From Bowmanella sp. JS7-9 (GTDB lineage: Bacteria > Pseudomonadota > Gammaproteobacteria > Enterobacterales > Alteromonadaceae), in NCBI RefSeq assembly GCF_004329715.1, contig NZ_JXSY01000011.1, positions 310,001-374,000 of the forward strand: 64,000 nt of DNA. The letters run 5' to 3'. Below the pieces are notes generated by a model that was not told the DNA's origin, did not search any database, and was given only the letters and a program-made list of their open reading frames with translations. Position 1 is the stretch's first letter; each line of letters begins with the position of its first letter. A program made the translations under genes and the position numbers. Of the stretch, positions 26,860 through 36,345 are shown one piece after another.

Positions 26860-27378
26860 ATGAAACGCGTTATGGCTTTGGGTTTGATGTTAGCGGGTTC
26901 GCTGAGTATGCCGGTAATGGCACAGGGCTCGTTAAAACTTGAATGGAAAAATCCGGACAAATTCCGTGATATCCGGCCAGCCAATCAGTCGCGTCAGTCG
27001 TTTCGCGAAGAAGTGTTCAGTCAGTTACAAAAGTACATTGAACTGCGTTTAGTCAACCGTCTCGCCGATGGCTTCAGTCTGCATTTAACTGTCACCGACC
27101 TCGATCTGGCTGGCGAAGTGTGGCCAGCAATGATGGTTGGCCTCAATGGTGGAAGTGACGTCAGATTGATCAAGCAAATTGACTCGCCGCGTATGGCGTT
27201 TGATTTTCAACTGCTGGATGCCAGTGGTCAGGTTGTACTTGAGGGTAGTGAAGATATTCGCGATATGAGCTTTATGGACAGAGGTTCATTGGTGCGTGAT
27301 ACCGATCCGCTGCGTTACGAGAAGAATTTGTTACGGGGCTGGTTTGATAAAGCGTTGGCTGGCTATATACAAAAATAA
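26860..27378 (+). CDS. DUF3016-like secreted protein
   Basis: Function unknown. A signal peptide (MKRVMALGLMLAGSLSMPVMA, cut here at 20: ends ...PVMA) is followed by a soluble domain with KLEWKNPDKFRDIRP, the segment VTDLDLAGEV and a C-terminal DPLRYEKNLLRGWFDKAL. This pattern resembles the DUF3016 family of gammaproteobacteria. Start ATG 26860 has AGAGG 6 nt upstream; a further ATG at 26845 in the same frame lacks one. About 172 residues, probably periplasmic or an outer-membrane-associated lipoprotein-like protein without a lipobox. It lies downstream of gor and may be read through from it. Confidence 0.7.
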   Translation: MKRVMALGLMLAGSLSMPVMAQGSLKLEWKNPDKFRDIRPANQSRQSFREEVFSQLQKYIELRLVNRLADGFSLHLTVTDLDLAGEVWPAMMVGLNGGSDVRLIKQIDSPRMAFDFQLLDASGQVVLEGSEDIRDMSFMDRGSLVRDTDPLRYEKNLLRGWFDKALAGYIQK

Positions 27379-27404
27379 AAAAGGCCGCAATTGCGGCCTT
27401 TTTT
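27376..27404. terminator. Bidirectional terminator
   Basis: Perfect palindrome GGCCGCAATTGCGGCC (27383-27398) with an A-run before and a T-run after. It serves the DUF3016-like gene and the convergent small gene ending at 27403. Confidence 0.85.
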
Positions 27405-27738
27405 ACAGCATCTTTTCAATGGACTTATACAACTCGATGGCGTCTTTTTCACTCAGCCCATTGCTCTGACTGGCCTTGCCGACGCTACTGGACACCCTGA
27501 CAAAATCATTTTGACTGACTGGGGCGCTGTCTTCGGCTGCCGATTTTTGTTGCGCTGCCTGCGTGGGTTGTTGCTGCTCGCGCTGCTGGATAATTTGTGC
27601 CTGCGCCGACAGCTGAACGTCCGGTTGATTGGCCTGACCGATGCCAAACGCATTGGGCGACGCACCGGATGACGGCGCGGATTCTGCTGCGCGCGGTAAC
27701 GCGACGTTGAGCTTCACAGTTGAACCAGTAATTTCCAC
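27403..27738 (-). CDS. Small uncharacterised protein, MEITGST start
   Basis: Not recognised. 111 residues, without signal peptide or membrane helix. It is rich in Gln, Ala and Ser, with a low-complexity centre (AQIIQQREQQQPTQAAQQ) and a short helical C-terminus LSEKDAIELYKSIEKML. GTG start at 27738 with GGAGG 6 nt upstream. The opening MEITGST resembles MEIQGST of the small motility-type protein at 28260, and VQLSAQAQ recalls disordered flagellar-associated proteins, so a motility link is possible but unproven. Confidence 0.6.
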   Translation of the reverse strand: MEITGSTVKLNVALPRAAESAPSSGASPNAFGIGQANQPDVQLSAQAQIIQQREQQQPTQAAQQKSAAEDSAPVSQNDFVRVSSSVGKASQSNGLSEKDAIELYKSIEKML

Positions 27739-27798
27739 AATAAACCTCCATGACGGCAGGAAAGATAATTATGGTTCAACTCCGGCGTTGTCGCGACT

Positions 27799-28110
27799 TT
27801 AGCTCTTCAAACTGGCGGAAAAGTTGGCCAGCGTGCTGAACAGTAGTTCCATCTTCTTTACCGTATCGGCAATCAATTCTGGCTCTGGGGTGTCGATAGC
27901 CTGCTCAATTTGCAATACCTGCTCAGCGACTTCGGCCACATAGGGGCTAAAGCGCGTGTTATCTGTACCAAAACCGGCATGAGCAGGGAATATTTGCTGA
28001 AACTTGCCTTTACCCTGCGCGCTGAGTTGATCGAGGCGGGCATCTGCGTCTAACGCTTTGCGATATAAAAGTTGTAAATTTTGTTTAAGAGAATCAATAA
28101 CCTGGTTCAT
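27799..28110 (-). CDS. PriC-like small protein
   Basis: 103 residues, mostly helical, opening MNQVIDSLKQNLQLLYRKAL and containing the segment FSPYVAEVAEQVLQIEQAI. The pattern suggests the primosomal replication protein N'' (PriC) family, which rebuilds replication forks together with PriA. It is shorter than E. coli PriC (175) and lacks most of the basic C-terminal half, so DNA binding is uncertain. Another helical small protein cannot be excluded. It is divergent from the YjfB-like gene and upstream of the MEITGST gene on the same strand. Confidence 0.5.
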   Translation of the reverse strand: MNQVIDSLKQNLQLLYRKALDADARLDQLSAQGKGKFQQIFPAHAGFGTDNTRFSPYVAEVAEQVLQIEQAIDTPEPELIADTVKKMELLFSTLANFSASLKS

Positions 28111-28137
28111 TTGTTCACTTTGGTGTCTATATTTAAC

Positions 28138-28164
28138 TAAAGTTTTGCAGGCTGTTGCCGATAC
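28138..28164 (+). promoter_or_regulatory. Sigma-28 (FliA) promoter
   Basis: TAAAGTTT (28138-28145), 11 bp spacer, GCCGATAC (28157-28164). This is 15 of 16 bases of the E. coli FliA consensus TAAAGTTT-N11-GCCGATAA with exact spacing. It points at the small gene at 28260, leaving a leader of about 90 nt. Confidence 0.85.
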
Positions 28165-28259
28165 ACCCCATAAGCGGAGGTATCGACTTTCGCCGGGTGA
28201 GAGTTTGCCCTATCGCTGCACGAAAGTGTGAAATTTTTTATTTAGATAAAGGAGATGGT

Positions 28260-28445
28260 ATGGAAATCCAGGGATCTACCGGGGTATCCGACGCGTCTGC
28301 AGAACTTCGCGCTGCTAAGCTGGCCAAAAACCAGCAGGAGCAGGAAGGCAAAGCAGCGCTCCAGTTGCTGGACTCGGCGGCTGGCGTACCACAGTCAAGC
28401 TCAGCGAATCCTGCGCTGGGGTCGACTGTCGACACTTACGCTTAA
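28260..28445 (+). CDS. YjfB-like putative motility protein
   Basis: A 61-residue cytoplasmic-type protein. It begins MEIQGSTGVSDASAELRAAK, has a helical GKAALQLLDSA segment and ends NPALGSTVDTYA, the closing pattern of the YjfB putative-motility family. ATG at 28260 has GGAG 5-6 nt upstream. The near-perfect FliA promoter at 28138 places it in the late flagellar regulon, independently supporting the family call. No other flagellar gene lies in the window. The stop is shared with epmB in a TTAA overlap. Molecular role unknown. Confidence 0.72.
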   Translation: MEIQGSTGVSDASAELRAAKLAKNQQEQEGKAALQLLDSAAGVPQSSSANPALGSTVDTYA

Positions 28446-29458
28446 GGATGCAGTAGCAAGTCCACAGGGGTTTTGCCTGGCTGGCCGGCGATTTCACGCA
28501 CCAAACGTGGAACCAAAAAGCCGGGCAAACGCCTGATTATTTCTGCCATTAATTCCCGCGCTCGTTCATCCGATACATCAAAATGTTGTGCGCCCTGCAC
28601 TTTATCCAGCATATGCAGGTAATAGGGTAATACACCGGCAGCAAACAACCGCTCACTCAACGCCTCCAGCGCATCCGCACTATCATTAACCCCTTTTAGC
28701 AGTACCGCCTGATTGAGCAACGTCACGCCAGCGCGTTTCAGTTGCTGCAGGCGAGTAGCCAGTAATGGATCTATTTCATTGGCATGATTAATATGCAAAA
28801 CCATCACCAATGGCAGGTTTAAACTGTTTATCCACGCTAGTAAGTCTTCACATACTCGTGATGGGATCACGACAGGCAATCGGGTATGAATACGCAGGCG
28901 GCGAATGTGTGGAATCTCGCTGATTTGATCGCATAGCCAGGCCAAAAAGTCATCTTTGGCCATCAGTGGATCGCCACCGGACAGAATCACTTCGTTGATA
29001 TTGTTATCCGAGCGAATATGCTGCAGCGCCACCATCCAGTCACGTTTATTCAGGTGATTGTCACCATAGGGAAAGTGGCGGCGAAAACAATAACGACAGT
29101 TAATTGCGCAGCCGCCACGCACAATCAGCAACGCGCGGCTTTGGTACTTGTGCAAAATACCCGGCGTGATGTTGTCCTGTTCATCGAGGGGATCATGACT
29201 AAATCCGGGCTCCTGTAAAAACTCTGCGGACTGGGTGTATACCTGGCGGAAAAGCGGATCATGCCAGTCTCCGGCTACCATTTTCGCTACAAACGGGCGG
29301 GGCACGCGCATAGCAAACAACTCGCGCGCCGCGCTGTCTGCCTCATTCTCGTGCGCAGATAAATTTAACCGCGCCAGTAATTCTGACGGGTCTGTGATGC
29401 AGTCAGCCAATTCTTTTTGCCATGGCCTCTCTACAGTGACTGGAATTTTAGGTATCAT
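28442..29458 (-). CDS. epmB: EF-P beta-lysylation protein (lysine 2,3-aminomutase) EpmB
   Basis: Radical-SAM, PLP-dependent aminomutase that makes (R)-beta-lysine for EF-P. The iron-sulfur motif CAINCRYC is followed by FRRHFPYGDN and the SAM motif ILSGGDPLMAKDD; the PLP lysine region MLDKVQGAQHF is conserved. ATG at 29458 gives MIPKIPVTVERPWQKELAD; a TTG at 29467 is possible. About 338 residues. It is divergent from efp, its eventual target. Confidence 0.94.
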   Translation of the reverse strand: MIPKIPVTVERPWQKELADCITDPSELLARLNLSAHENEADSAARELFAMRVPRPFVAKMVAGDWHDPLFRQVYTQSAEFLQEPGFSHDPLDEQDNITPGILHKYQSRALLIVRGGCAINCRYCFRRHFPYGDNHLNKRDWMVALQHIRSDNNINEVILSGGDPLMAKDDFLAWLCDQISEIPHIRRLRIHTRLPVVIPSRVCEDLLAWINSLNLPLVMVLHINHANEIDPLLATRLQQLKRAGVTLLNQAVLLKGVNDSADALEALSERLFAAGVLPYYLHMLDKVQGAQHFDVSDERARELMAEIIRRLPGFLVPRLVREIAGQPGKTPVDLLLHP

Positions 29459-29498
29459 TCGCGACAATTATTTGCCTTAAAGAAATGTGGAATACAGC

Positions 29499-30068
29499 AT
29501 GGCGACAGTAAGCACCAATGAGTTCAAAGCGGGCCTAAAAATAATGCTCGACGGCGAACCTTGCAACATTCTTGAAAACGAATATGTAAAACCAGGTAAA
29601 GGTCAGGCATTTAACCGGGTGAAAATCCGTAAATTAATTTCCGGCAAAGTGCTGGAAAAGACCTTTAAATCTGGCGACACAGTGGAAACTGCAGATGTTA
29701 TGGATACCGAACTTAGTTACTTATACAGTGACGGTGAGTTCTGGCATTTTATGAACAACGAAACATTCGAGCAGATTGCTGCTGATAAAGCCGCAGTGGG
29801 CGACACAGTAAAATGGTTGGTCGAAAATGACCCTTGCACTGTAACTTTATGGAATGGCGCCCCTATCACTGTGACTCCGCCTAATTTCGTTGAGTTGCAA
29901 ATTGTTGAAACTGATCCGGGCGTGAAAGGTGACACCGCAGGAACGGGCGGTAAACCGGCCACCCTGACGACAGGTGCTGTGGTACGTGTGCCTCTGTTTG
30001 TGCAAACTGGTGAAGTGATTAAAGTTGACACCCGCAGTGGTGAATACGTATCACGTGCTCAGAAGTAA
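29499..30068 (+). CDS. efp: Elongation factor P
   Basis: Relieves ribosome stalling at polyproline stretches. [19 protein letters not shown] opens the KOW domain; the loop [10 protein letters not shown] carries the lysine (34) that EpmA and EpmB modify. Two OB folds follow, ending [14 protein letters not shown]. 189 residues. ATG at 29499 matches the family; an upstream in-frame start (29487) is unlikely. Flanked by both of its modifying enzymes. Confidence 0.97.
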   Translation: MATVSTNEFKAGLKIMLDGEPCNILENEYVKPGKGQAFNRVKIRKLISGKVLEKTFKSGDTVETADVMDTELSYLYSDGEFWHFMNNETFEQIAADKAAVGDTVKWLVENDPCTVTLWNGAPITVTPPNFVELQIVETDPGVKGDTAGTGGKPATLTTGAVVRVPLFVQTGEVIKVDTRSGEYVSRAQK

Positions 30069-30086
30069 GCACTGATTTGAAAAAAC

Positions 30087-30109
30087 AGCCCACTTCGGTG
30101 GGCTTTTTT
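30087..30109 (+). terminator. efp terminator
   Basis: AGCCCAC/GTGGGCT stem (30087-30104) closed by a TTCG loop and followed by T5-6. Confidence 0.85.
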
Positions 30110-30128
30110 AATTCCGGAAGTGGAAGTG

Positions 30129-31100
30129 ATGAAGACAGACTGGCAGCCAACCGCGGACATCGAAACATTGCGCCACCGTGCGCAAATCATGCAGCAGATC
30201 CGAGACTATTTTGCTGCACAGCAGGTGTTGGAGGTTGAAACGCCCCAGCTTAGTCGTTTCGGGGTGACAGACGTGTATCTGCAAAATCTGTCCTGTCTGT
30301 TTAGTGGGCCGGGATTTGCCAAACAGACCCCGCTTTATCTGCAAACTTCGCCAGAATATGCCATGAAGCGTCTGCTGTGCGCCGGCAGTGGATCAATTTT
30401 TACCTTGTGTAAGGCCTATCGTGACGACGAGGTGGGGCGGCAACACAATCCGGAATTTACCATGCTGGAATGGTATCGCACGGGCTTTGATCACCACCAA
30501 TTGATGGATGATATGCAGGCATTGTTGCAACCGATTCTGGCGACGCAGACTTTCTTGCGGATCAGCTATCAGCAAGCCTTTTTGCAATATCTGCAAGTAG
30601 ATCCTCTCAGCGCAGAGTTATCCCGGCTGCGAGAGATTGCCGCCCGGTATGGTCTGGCAGATATCACCGCCAATGAAACGGACAGAGACTTTATTCTGCA
30701 ATTATTGTTTTCCCAGCAGATAGAGCCGCTGATTGCCGAACAGCTACCGGTATTTGTGTATGACTTTCCGGCTAGCCAGGCATCGCTGGCCAGATTGAGT
30801 CAGCAAGACCCGCGTGTGGCCCACCGCTTTGAGCTCTATTTCCGAGGTATCGAGTTGGCTAATGGCTTTTTCGAATTACAGGACGCCACAGAACAGCGCC
30901 AACGATTCGAGCAGGATAATGCCAAACGTCAGGCACTTGGGATGGAAACAAAAGCACTGGATGAGTCATTTCTGGCCGCGTTGGAACATGGTATGCCAAT
31001 GTGTTCTGGGGTGGCGCTGGGCATTGATCGTTTGGTGATGCTGGCGCTGAATAAAGCGTCCATCCGTGAAGTTATCGCATTTCCATTGGATATTGCCTGA
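30129..31100 (+). CDS. epmA: EF-P lysine lysyltransferase EpmA (PoxA/GenX)
   Basis: Lysyl-tRNA-synthetase-like enzyme that attaches beta-lysine to EF-P Lys34; it lacks the anticodon-binding domain. Class II motifs are visible: motif 2 in FTLCKAYRDDEVGRQHNPEF and motif 3 in GVALGIDRLVMLAL; LYLQTSPEYAMKRLL binds the substrate. ATG at 30129 gives 323 residues (E. coli 325). It follows efp by about 60 bp across a terminator, so it may have its own weak promoter. Confidence 0.95.
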   Translation: MKTDWQPTADIETLRHRAQIMQQIRDYFAAQQVLEVETPQLSRFGVTDVYLQNLSCLFSGPGFAKQTPLYLQTSPEYAMKRLLCAGSGSIFTLCKAYRDDEVGRQHNPEFTMLEWYRTGFDHHQLMDDMQALLQPILATQTFLRISYQQAFLQYLQVDPLSAELSRLREIAARYGLADITANETDRDFILQLLFSQQIEPLIAEQLPVFVYDFPASQASLARLSQQDPRVAHRFELYFRGIELANGFFELQDATEQRQRFEQDNAKRQALGMETKALDESFLAALEHGMPMCSGVALGIDRLVMLALNKASIREVIAFPLDIA

Positions 31101-31178
31101 AAACACTTGCAGTCCCCTATTTATCAGCGGTAAAAAAGACATTACAGACAAAAAAATGGACTTTACGCTCGGATAGCT

Positions 31179-31808
31179 ATGTTGGAAACACACGCCAAGC
31201 CTTTTGTATTTCATATTTCCCATTTCATCGTCGGGCAATGGCTGGATATTGAGATAGAAAACTACTTACCCACTGAGAATGATCGTTACAAAGCGCGGTT
31301 TGTTGGCGGTAGCCAAAGTGGCTATTTGCTGGTGGAACAACCGGACGCGCGGCGTTATGGGATGCTGCGTAACAGTATACGCGACCAGGGCACACTGATC
31401 ATTCGGGCTATTTCTGAGGGTGGGCAAGGCGAATGTATCGCCTTTAAGGCGGACATTACCGGTACTATCAACCACCCCCAACGCTTGATTGCGGTTGCCT
31501 TTCCCAACGATATTGAGCGTCGCGAGTTACGCAAAGAAAAACGTCATCTGACGGACATTCCTGCTCAGATTCGCGCCCCGGGATCGACTCGTTTAATCGA
31601 TTGCACCATAGTTGATATTTCGTCTGGCGGTTGCCGCGTGGAATGTAATGTGGGTGAGAAAGTGATCGGTCTGAAACTTAAACAAATTGACCTACTATAT
31701 GACGACCCGGCATCAGGCGAGCCCCGCTGTAAACAGGCTACCGTGCGTTCCGACAGAAAGCAGGGCAGCCTGTTAATGATAGGCATGTCATTCGACGAAC
31801 TGGATTAA
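31179..31808 (+). CDS. PilZ-domain c-di-GMP effector, YcgR-like
   Basis: Two-domain cytosolic protein of 209 residues. The N-terminal half (about 15-105) resembles a YcgR-type N-domain. The C-terminal PilZ domain (about 110-205) has the RxxxR c-di-GMP motif in RKEKR and the DxSxxG motif as DISSGG. It probably binds cyclic-di-GMP and may modulate motility. The window encodes two diguanylate cyclases, consistent with this signalling. It is about 78 bp downstream of epmA and shares a TTAA stop overlap with hutH. Confidence 0.8.
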   Translation: MLETHAKPFVFHISHFIVGQWLDIEIENYLPTENDRYKARFVGGSQSGYLLVEQPDARRYGMLRNSIRDQGTLIIRAISEGGQGECIAFKADITGTINHPQRLIAVAFPNDIERRELRKEKRHLTDIPAQIRAPGSTRLIDCTIVDISSGGCRVECNVGEKVIGLKLKQIDLLYDDPASGEPRCKQATVRSDRKQGSLLMIGMSFDELD

Positions 31809-33313
31809 TTGATCCGAATTACCCGGTTATATTCGCCGGCGTAAATTTGTGCGGTAATCGCAGCAATATCTGGCGAAAAATAACGATCAGAGTCATAAAA
31901 CGGTACCTTGCTGCGGATCAGCGCAAAGGCGGTTTCCAGTTGCGGGGTGGTTTTCAGTGGTCGACGGAAATCCAGTCCCTGTGCGGCGCTTAATAACTCG
32001 ATAGAAATAATATTAATGCTGTTTTCCAGCATATCCGCCAGTCTGCGCGCGGCAAAGGTTGCCATCGACACATGATCTTCCTGATTAGCAGAAGTCGGCA
32101 GACTATCCACTGACGCCGGATGGGCCAGCGTTTTATTTTCAGAGGCCAGCGCCGCGGATGTAACCTGTGCCAGCATAAAGCCTGAGTTTACGCCGCCATT
32201 TTCCACCAGGAACGGTGGCAAACGTGAAAGATTCGAGTCAATTAATAACGCGCCACGTCGTTCTGATAAGGCGCCGATCTCAGCAATGGCCAATGCCAGA
32301 TTGTCGGCCGCCATGGCCACTGGTTCGGCATGAAAATTACCGCCGGAAATCACATCCTCACCAAAAATCAGCGGATTATCGGTCACGCCATTGGCTTCGA
32401 CTAACAGCACATCGGCAGCCTGACGGATTTGCTGCAAGCACGCGCCCATTACCTGTGGCTGACAACGCAGCGAATAGGGATCCTGCACTTTTTCGCACTG
32501 GGCGTGGGAGTTACCCACCTCACTGCTGTCAGCCAGCAGTTCTCGATATGCTGCTGCCATATCAATCTGACCTAGCTGGCCTCGTGCCTCATGAATTCTG
32601 GGGTCAAACGGTGCCCGACTGCCTAGAGCGGCCTCGACACTCAGTGCCCCGGCTACCGTGGCCGCATTGAGCAGATCCTGCGCGCCGAACAAGCCACGCA
32701 GCGCCAGTGCGGTAGACGCTTGCGTGCCATTGAGCAATGCCAGTCCTTCTTTCGGAGCGAAACTCAGTGGCTCCAGGCCTGCTATTTTAAGCCCTTCGGC
32801 GCCAGAGAGGATTTCTCCGCGGTAATGCACATGTCCTTCACCCATCAATGGCATACTCATATGCGCCAGAGGAGCTAGATCGCCACTAGCTCCCACTGAG
32901 CCTTTTTCAGGTACACATGGGTATATTTCATGGTTAAGGAGTGAAAGTAAGTACTCAATAACAATTTTGCGTACGCCGGAGTACCCACGCGCCAGCGAGT
33001 TGATTTTCAGCGCCATCATCAGGCGTACTACACTGTCGTCCATTAGCTTGCCGACACCGGCAGCATGGGACAAGACAATCGAACGCTGCAGCAGCTCTAG
33101 CTCATCCGGTTTAATGCGGGTATTGGCCAGCAAACCGAATCCGGTGTTAATGCCATAAACGACACGTCCTTCGCTGATCACCCTGGCGACGGTTTGAGCC
33201 GAAGCCTCAACCTGTTGCCAGGCGCTGTCCGTTAAAGAGAGCGTGACGTTTTTATGCAATATCTGACGCAAATCGGCCAGGGTGAGTTTTCCGGGGTGAA
33301 TGCACAGGCTCAT
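31805..33313 (-). CDS. hutH: Histidine ammonia-lyase
   Basis: Converts L-histidine to urocanate and ammonia, the first step of histidine use. The MIO prosthetic group forms from the Ala-Ser-Gly in [27 protein letters not shown] and the later DNPLIF and [15 protein letters not shown] segments complete the active site. 502 residues, normal. Stop-to-start overlap of 1 bp with hutU upstream. Confidence 0.97.
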   Translation of the reverse strand: MSLCIHPGKLTLADLRQILHKNVTLSLTDSAWQQVEASAQTVARVISEGRVVYGINTGFGLLANTRIKPDELELLQRSIVLSHAAGVGKLMDDSVVRLMMALKINSLARGYSGVRKIVIEYLLSLLNHEIYPCVPEKGSVGASGDLAPLAHMSMPLMGEGHVHYRGEILSGAEGLKIAGLEPLSFAPKEGLALLNGTQASTALALRGLFGAQDLLNAATVAGALSVEAALGSRAPFDPRIHEARGQLGQIDMAAAYRELLADSSEVGNSHAQCEKVQDPYSLRCQPQVMGACLQQIRQAADVLLVEANGVTDNPLIFGEDVISGGNFHAEPVAMAADNLALAIAEIGALSERRGALLIDSNLSRLPPFLVENGGVNSGFMLAQVTSAALASENKTLAHPASVDSLPTSANQEDHVSMATFAARRLADMLENSINIISIELLSAAQGLDFRRPLKTTPQLETAFALIRSKVPFYDSDRYFSPDIAAITAQIYAGEYNRVIRIN

Positions 33314-34983
33314 CAGGCGTCTTGCTCCAGCATAGGTAAATCCAACCCGTTTTCACGAGCACAGCGTTTGGCAATATCGTAGCCGGCGTCTGCATGGCGC
33401 ATTACGCCGGTTGCGGGATCGTTCCATAATACCCTGGCGAGACGTTTGTCCGCCTCATCCGTGCCATCGCATACGATGACCACGCCTGAATGTTGACTAA
33501 AGCCCATGCCAACGCCACCGCCATGATGCAGGCTGACCCAGGTTGCGCCACCGGCGGTATTTAACAGCGCATTAAGCAATGGCCAGTCAGAGACGGCGTC
33601 TGAGCCGTCCAGCATGGCTTCGGTCTCGCGGTTTGGGCTGGCTACCGAGCCTGAGTCCAGGTGGTCACGACCGATAACGACCGGGGCAGATAGCTCGCCA
33701 TTTTTCACCATCTGATTAAATGCACGAGCAATGCGTGCGCGGTCTTTCAGGCCAATCCAGCATATGCGCGCGGGTAAGCCCTGAAAGTGAATGCGTTCGC
33801 GCGCCATATCTAACCAGTTATGCAAATGAGGATTATCCGGGATCAGTTCTTTGACTTTCGCATCCGTTTTGTAGATGTCCTTGGGATCGCCGGACAGTGC
33901 TGCCCAACGAAATGGTCCAATACCTTCGCAAAACAGAGGGCGGATATAGGCAGGCACAAAGCCCGGGAAATCAAATGCATTATTAACACCGACTTCTAAT
34001 GCCATCTGGCGAATATTGTTACCGTAATCGAAGGTCGCCGCGCCGCGCTCCTGCAGCGTCAGCATTGCGCGCACCTGCACGGCCATTGACTGTTTGGCGG
34101 CACTTACCACTTCGGCTGGTTTTTCGACTCGCATGTTGGCCGCATGTGCAAGTGTCCAACCCTGCGGCAGATAGCCATTTAACGGATCGTGTGCTGAGGT
34201 CTGGTCGGTCACCACATCGGGAGTGATATTGCGTTCGACAAGCTCACTGAACACATCGGCAGCATTGCCGAGCAGGCCGACTGAAACCGGCACGTCAGTG
34301 TGGTGGATAATGTCCAGTGCCTCATCCAGCGTCAGGGCTTTTTTATCTACATAGCCGGTACGCAGGCGAAAATCGATGCGGGTTTCGTCACATTCAACCG
34401 CGATCATTGAAAAGCCTGCCATGGTGGCGGCCAACGGTTGTGCCCCGCCCATTCCACCTAAACCGCCAGTGAGTACCCACTTTCCTTTTATGTCGCCATT
34501 GAAATGCTTTCTCGCCGCTGCACCAAAGGTTTCATAGGTGCCCTGTACAATTCCTTGACTGCCGATATAGATCCAACTGCCAGCGGTCATCTGGCCGTAC
34601 ATCATCAGGCCTTGCTTATCCAGTTCGTTAAATTTTTCCCAGGTTGCCCATTGCGGCACCAGATTGGAGTTGGCAATCAGCACACGAGGTGCGTTTTCAT
34701 GGGTTTCAAATACACCCACCGGCTTACCTGACTGTACCAGCAAGGTTTGGTGTAGCTCGAGACGCTGCAGTATCTCAACGATCTTATCGAAGCATACCCA
34801 ATCTCGCGCCGCGCGGCCGATACCACCGTATACCACCAGATCTTCCGGACGCTCGGCTACATCCGGGTCGAGATTATTCATTAACATGCGCAACGCGGCT
34901 TCGGTTTGCCAGTGTTTGCAGCTTAACTGGCTGCCATGGGGCGCCCGGATCACCCGGGTAGGATCGTGTCTGTCAGATTGCAT
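33313..34983 (-). CDS. hutU: Urocanate hydratase
   Basis: NAD+-dependent enzyme turning urocanate into imidazolonepropionate. The N-terminal [20 protein letters not shown], the NAD-binding [14 protein letters not shown] and the C-terminal [19 protein letters not shown] signature are conserved. 556 residues. First gene of a hutU-hutH unit, divergent from hutI. Confidence 0.97.
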   Translation of the reverse strand: MQSDRHDPTRVIRAPHGSQLSCKHWQTEAALRMLMNNLDPDVAERPEDLVVYGGIGRAARDWVCFDKIVEILQRLELHQTLLVQSGKPVGVFETHENAPRVLIANSNLVPQWATWEKFNELDKQGLMMYGQMTAGSWIYIGSQGIVQGTYETFGAAARKHFNGDIKGKWVLTGGLGGMGGAQPLAATMAGFSMIAVECDETRIDFRLRTGYVDKKALTLDEALDIIHHTDVPVSVGLLGNAADVFSELVERNITPDVVTDQTSAHDPLNGYLPQGWTLAHAANMRVEKPAEVVSAAKQSMAVQVRAMLTLQERGAATFDYGNNIRQMALEVGVNNAFDFPGFVPAYIRPLFCEGIGPFRWAALSGDPKDIYKTDAKVKELIPDNPHLHNWLDMARERIHFQGLPARICWIGLKDRARIARAFNQMVKNGELSAPVVIGRDHLDSGSVASPNRETEAMLDGSDAVSDWPLLNALLNTAGGATWVSLHHGGGVGMGFSQHSGVVIVCDGTDEADKRLARVLWNDPATGVMRHADAGYDIAKRCARENGLDLPMLEQDA

Positions 34984-35106
34984 AGGGAATTCCGTACATT
35001 TTTTATTTAGCGGCTACTAACTGCCGGTTTGCGGAAGCGGTCAAATTGACACAGCGGCCATAACCTTTCAAGCTAGCCCATCGTTTGAATCAGGACGTTT
35101 ATCTGT

Positions 35107-36345
35107 ATGTCTGTTAACCCTGCTTGCCATCCCTTGCGTGGCGATACGCTCATTACCAATGTACATCTTGCTTGCATGCATCCTGACCAGCCACCGGCTT
35201 TTGAAAATGCCGCAGTGTTAATTGAGCGTGGGCAAATCGTGTGGATCGGCCAGGTAAGTGAATTGAGTCAGGTTAGCGCAGACGAGACCTTTGATGGGCA
35301 GGGTCAATGGCTACTGCCCGGCTTTATTGATTGCCACACCCATTTGGTGTTCGGTGGCAGTCGTGCAGATGAATTCGAGCAACGTTTGCACGGTGCCAGC
35401 TATCAGCAAATTGCGGCGGCAGGCGGCGGTATTCTAAGCACGGTACGCGCAACCCGGGAAGCCAGTGAAGATCAGTTGTTTGCCAGTGCCAAACAGCGTG
35501 CGTTGACCTTAATTGCTCAGGGCGTGACCAGTATTGAAGTGAAATCCGGTTATGGTCTGGATACGGCAACAGAATTAAAGATGTTGCGCGTTGCGCGTCG
35601 CTTAGGAGATGAATTACCGCTTAACATTGCCTGTACTTTTCTTGGCGCGCACGCCTTGCCGGCCGACTTCGCGGGCAACGCACAGGGTTATATCGATTTG
35701 GTCTGTGAGCAGATGCTGCCCAAGGCGGTAGAGGCTGGGCTGGTCGATGCGGTGGATGTATTTTGTGAGTCGGTGGGTTTCACGTTAGCGCAAACCCGTC
35801 AGGTGTTTGAAACCGCCAAAGGTCTGGGCGTACCGGTCAAATGCCATGCGGAGCAGTTATCGAATCTGGGCGGCAGCGCCTTAACCGCTGAGTTTGCTGG
35901 CTTATCTGTCGATCATATTGAGTTCTTGGATGAGGCAGGTGTCAAGGCGATTGCGGCCAGTGGTACTGTTGCCACTTTGCTGCCGGGGGCGTTTTACTTT
36001 TTACGTGAGACACAATTACCACCCATTGACCTGTTGCGCGCTAATGGCGTGCCAATGGCGCTGGCAACAGATTACAACCCTGGTACGTCACCGTTATGCA
36101 ACCTGTTGCTGATGCTGAATATGTCTTGTACCCTGTTCCGTTTGACCCCAACAGAAGCTCTGCAAGGCGTTACCTGCCATGCCGCGCGAGCACTGGGATG
36201 GCAGCAGCGGGTGGGCAGTATCGCGGTCGGTTATCAGGCCGATTTATGTTTATGGGATATTGCCCAGCCTAATCAACTGGCTTATCAGTTCGGGGATTTG
36301 CGTCCATCGGCGCGCTGGTTTAAAGGACAATTACAAGACCTATGA
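35107..36345 (+). CDS. hutI: Imidazolonepropionase
   Basis: Amidohydrolase opening the ring of imidazolonepropionate to N-formimino-glutamate. Metal ligands lie in GFIDCHTHLVFGGSR and in later HAEQLSN, VDHIEFLD and LATDYNPGTSP segments. 412 residues. It overlaps the next gene by ATGA, so it is translationally coupled to an acetyltransferase. No HutC repressor gene is in the window, and I see no classic TGTATATACA-like HutC site in the 123-bp hutU-hutI gap. Confidence 0.96.
   Translation: MSVNPACHPLRGDTLITNVHLACMHPDQPPAFENAAVLIERGQIVWIGQVSELSQVSADETFDGQGQWLLPGFIDCHTHLVFGGSRADEFEQRLHGASYQQIAAAGGGILSTVRATREASEDQLFASAKQRALTLIAQGVTSIEVKSGYGLDTATELKMLRVARRLGDELPLNIACTFLGAHALPADFAGNAQGYIDLVCEQMLPKAVEAGLVDAVDVFCESVGFTLAQTRQVFETAKGLGVPVKCHAEQLSNLGGSALTAEFAGLSVDHIEFLDEAGVKAIAASGTVATLLPGAFYFLRETQLPPIDLLRANGVPMALATDYNPGTSPLCNLLLMLNMSCTLFRLTPTEALQGVTCHAARALGWQQRVGSIAVGYQADLCLWDIAQPNQLAYQFGDLRPSARWFKGQLQDL

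Noticed and set aside
27739-27800. Sigma-28 promoter for the MEITGST gene
   Set aside because: TAAAGT and GCCG occur on the minus strand upstream, but they are 11 bp apart instead of 15 and the -10 does not continue as GATAA.
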